Of a stretch of 5,235 nucleotides of DNA, positions 4,943 through 5,235 are shown one piece after another. The DNA comes from Paenibacillaceae bacterium (GTDB lineage: Bacteria > Bacillota > Bacilli > Paenibacillales > NBRC-103111). A program made the position numbers and the translations under genes. The first letter of the stretch is position 1; each line of letters begins with the position of its first letter. The notes under the pieces are model-generated. The model worked only from the letters and a program-made list of their open reading frames with translations, was not told the DNA's origin and did no database searches. The DNA is taken from contig JAJFMO010000316.1 in NCBI GenBank assembly GCA_020697475.1, positions 1-5,235 of the forward strand, in the 5' to 3' direction.

Positions 4943-5235
4943 TTAAATTCGCTGGCAGTGCCGACAAATATGCGTGCCTCGGCCACCTACAACAAATTTA
5001 TGGATTGGCTGGCCGCAGGAAGAGCAAGGATCACCTTGGCGGCCGTACACTTGAAGCTGCTGTTGGAACATCCCCATCTCGCCTTGGCCGTTGACGTACG
5101 ATTTGATCGACGAACCGCCGGCGTTGACCGCTTCCTGCAACGTTGCGACGACCGCCTCGTGCAGCCTTCGCCATTCCCGGGCGTTAAGCGAATTCGCCTC
5201 GCGTTCCGGATGAACGCATGCACGAAACAGCGACT
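4943..5235 (-). CDS. mutM: Formamidopyrimidine-DNA glycosylase (MutM/Fpg), C-terminal part; 5' end beyond the right edge
   Basis: The last 97 residues are present, with an incomplete codon at the edge. They read LFRACVHPEREANSL (helix region), LHEAVVATLQEAVNAGGSSI, then SYVNGQGEMGMFQQQLQVYGR, and end in a complete zinc finger: C-x2-C-x16-C-x2-C (CSSC ... CRHC), with the GGRGTH DNA-contact segment inside. These are hallmark C-terminal features of MutM/Fpg. The enzyme removes oxidised purines such as 8-oxoguanine and nicks the abasic site; its catalytic N-terminal proline lies outside the window. The ORF ends normally with TAA, 203 nt before ytaF. No intrinsic terminator is visible after it, so read-through into ytaF-coaE is possible, and a separate promoter candidate lies in the spacer. 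Confidence 0.97.
   Translation of the reverse strand, partial: SLFRACVHPEREANSLNAREWRRLHEAVVATLQEAVNAGGSSIKSYVNGQGEMGMFQQQLQVYGRQGDPCSSCGQPIHKFVVGGRGTHICRHCQRI

Overview
The window looks like chromosomal DNA of an endospore-forming member of the Firmicutes, most probably Paenibacillaceae. The reasons are an alpha/beta-type small acid-soluble spore protein gene, a YtaF-type membrane protein, the order mutM-ytaF-coaE, strong GGAGG-type ribosome binding sites throughout, and a moderately GC-rich base composition. The genus is an inference. No mobile element, phage gene or CRISPR array is visible, and most of the content is housekeeping.

Layout. All genes but one lie on the minus strand. On the right, the 3' end of mutM (base-excision repair) enters the window. 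It is followed by a 203-nt gap with an inverted repeat and a candidate sporulation-type promoter, then ytaF, coaE (last step of CoA synthesis) and a membrane-anchored lytic transglycosylase. The last three are tightly packed (18-nt gap, then a 4-nt start/stop overlap) and look like one operon. The one plus-strand gene encodes a small acid-soluble spore protein; it has a good sigma-G-like promoter and converges on the transglycosylase gene. Divergent from it, nrdR (repressor of ribonucleotide reductase genes) runs leftward. A tRNA-Ala(GGC) gene follows with its own strong promoter and an intrinsic terminator.

The left third is a separate accessory-looking unit: an extended -10 promoter, a roughly 100-nt leader that can fold into a long nested hairpin, an MdtH-like major facilitator transporter, and 39 nt later the start of a putative glycoside hydrolase of the beta-propeller type that leaves the window. 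An 8-bp perfect inverted repeat sits just upstream of this promoter and could be an operator.

I see no clearly new multi-gene system. The places most worth a second look are the structured leader and upstream inverted repeat of the transporter gene, the palindromic mutM-ytaF spacer (with a candidate promoter on one strand and a near-ideal ribosome binding site on the other), and an EF-hand-like loop in the central loop of YtaF.
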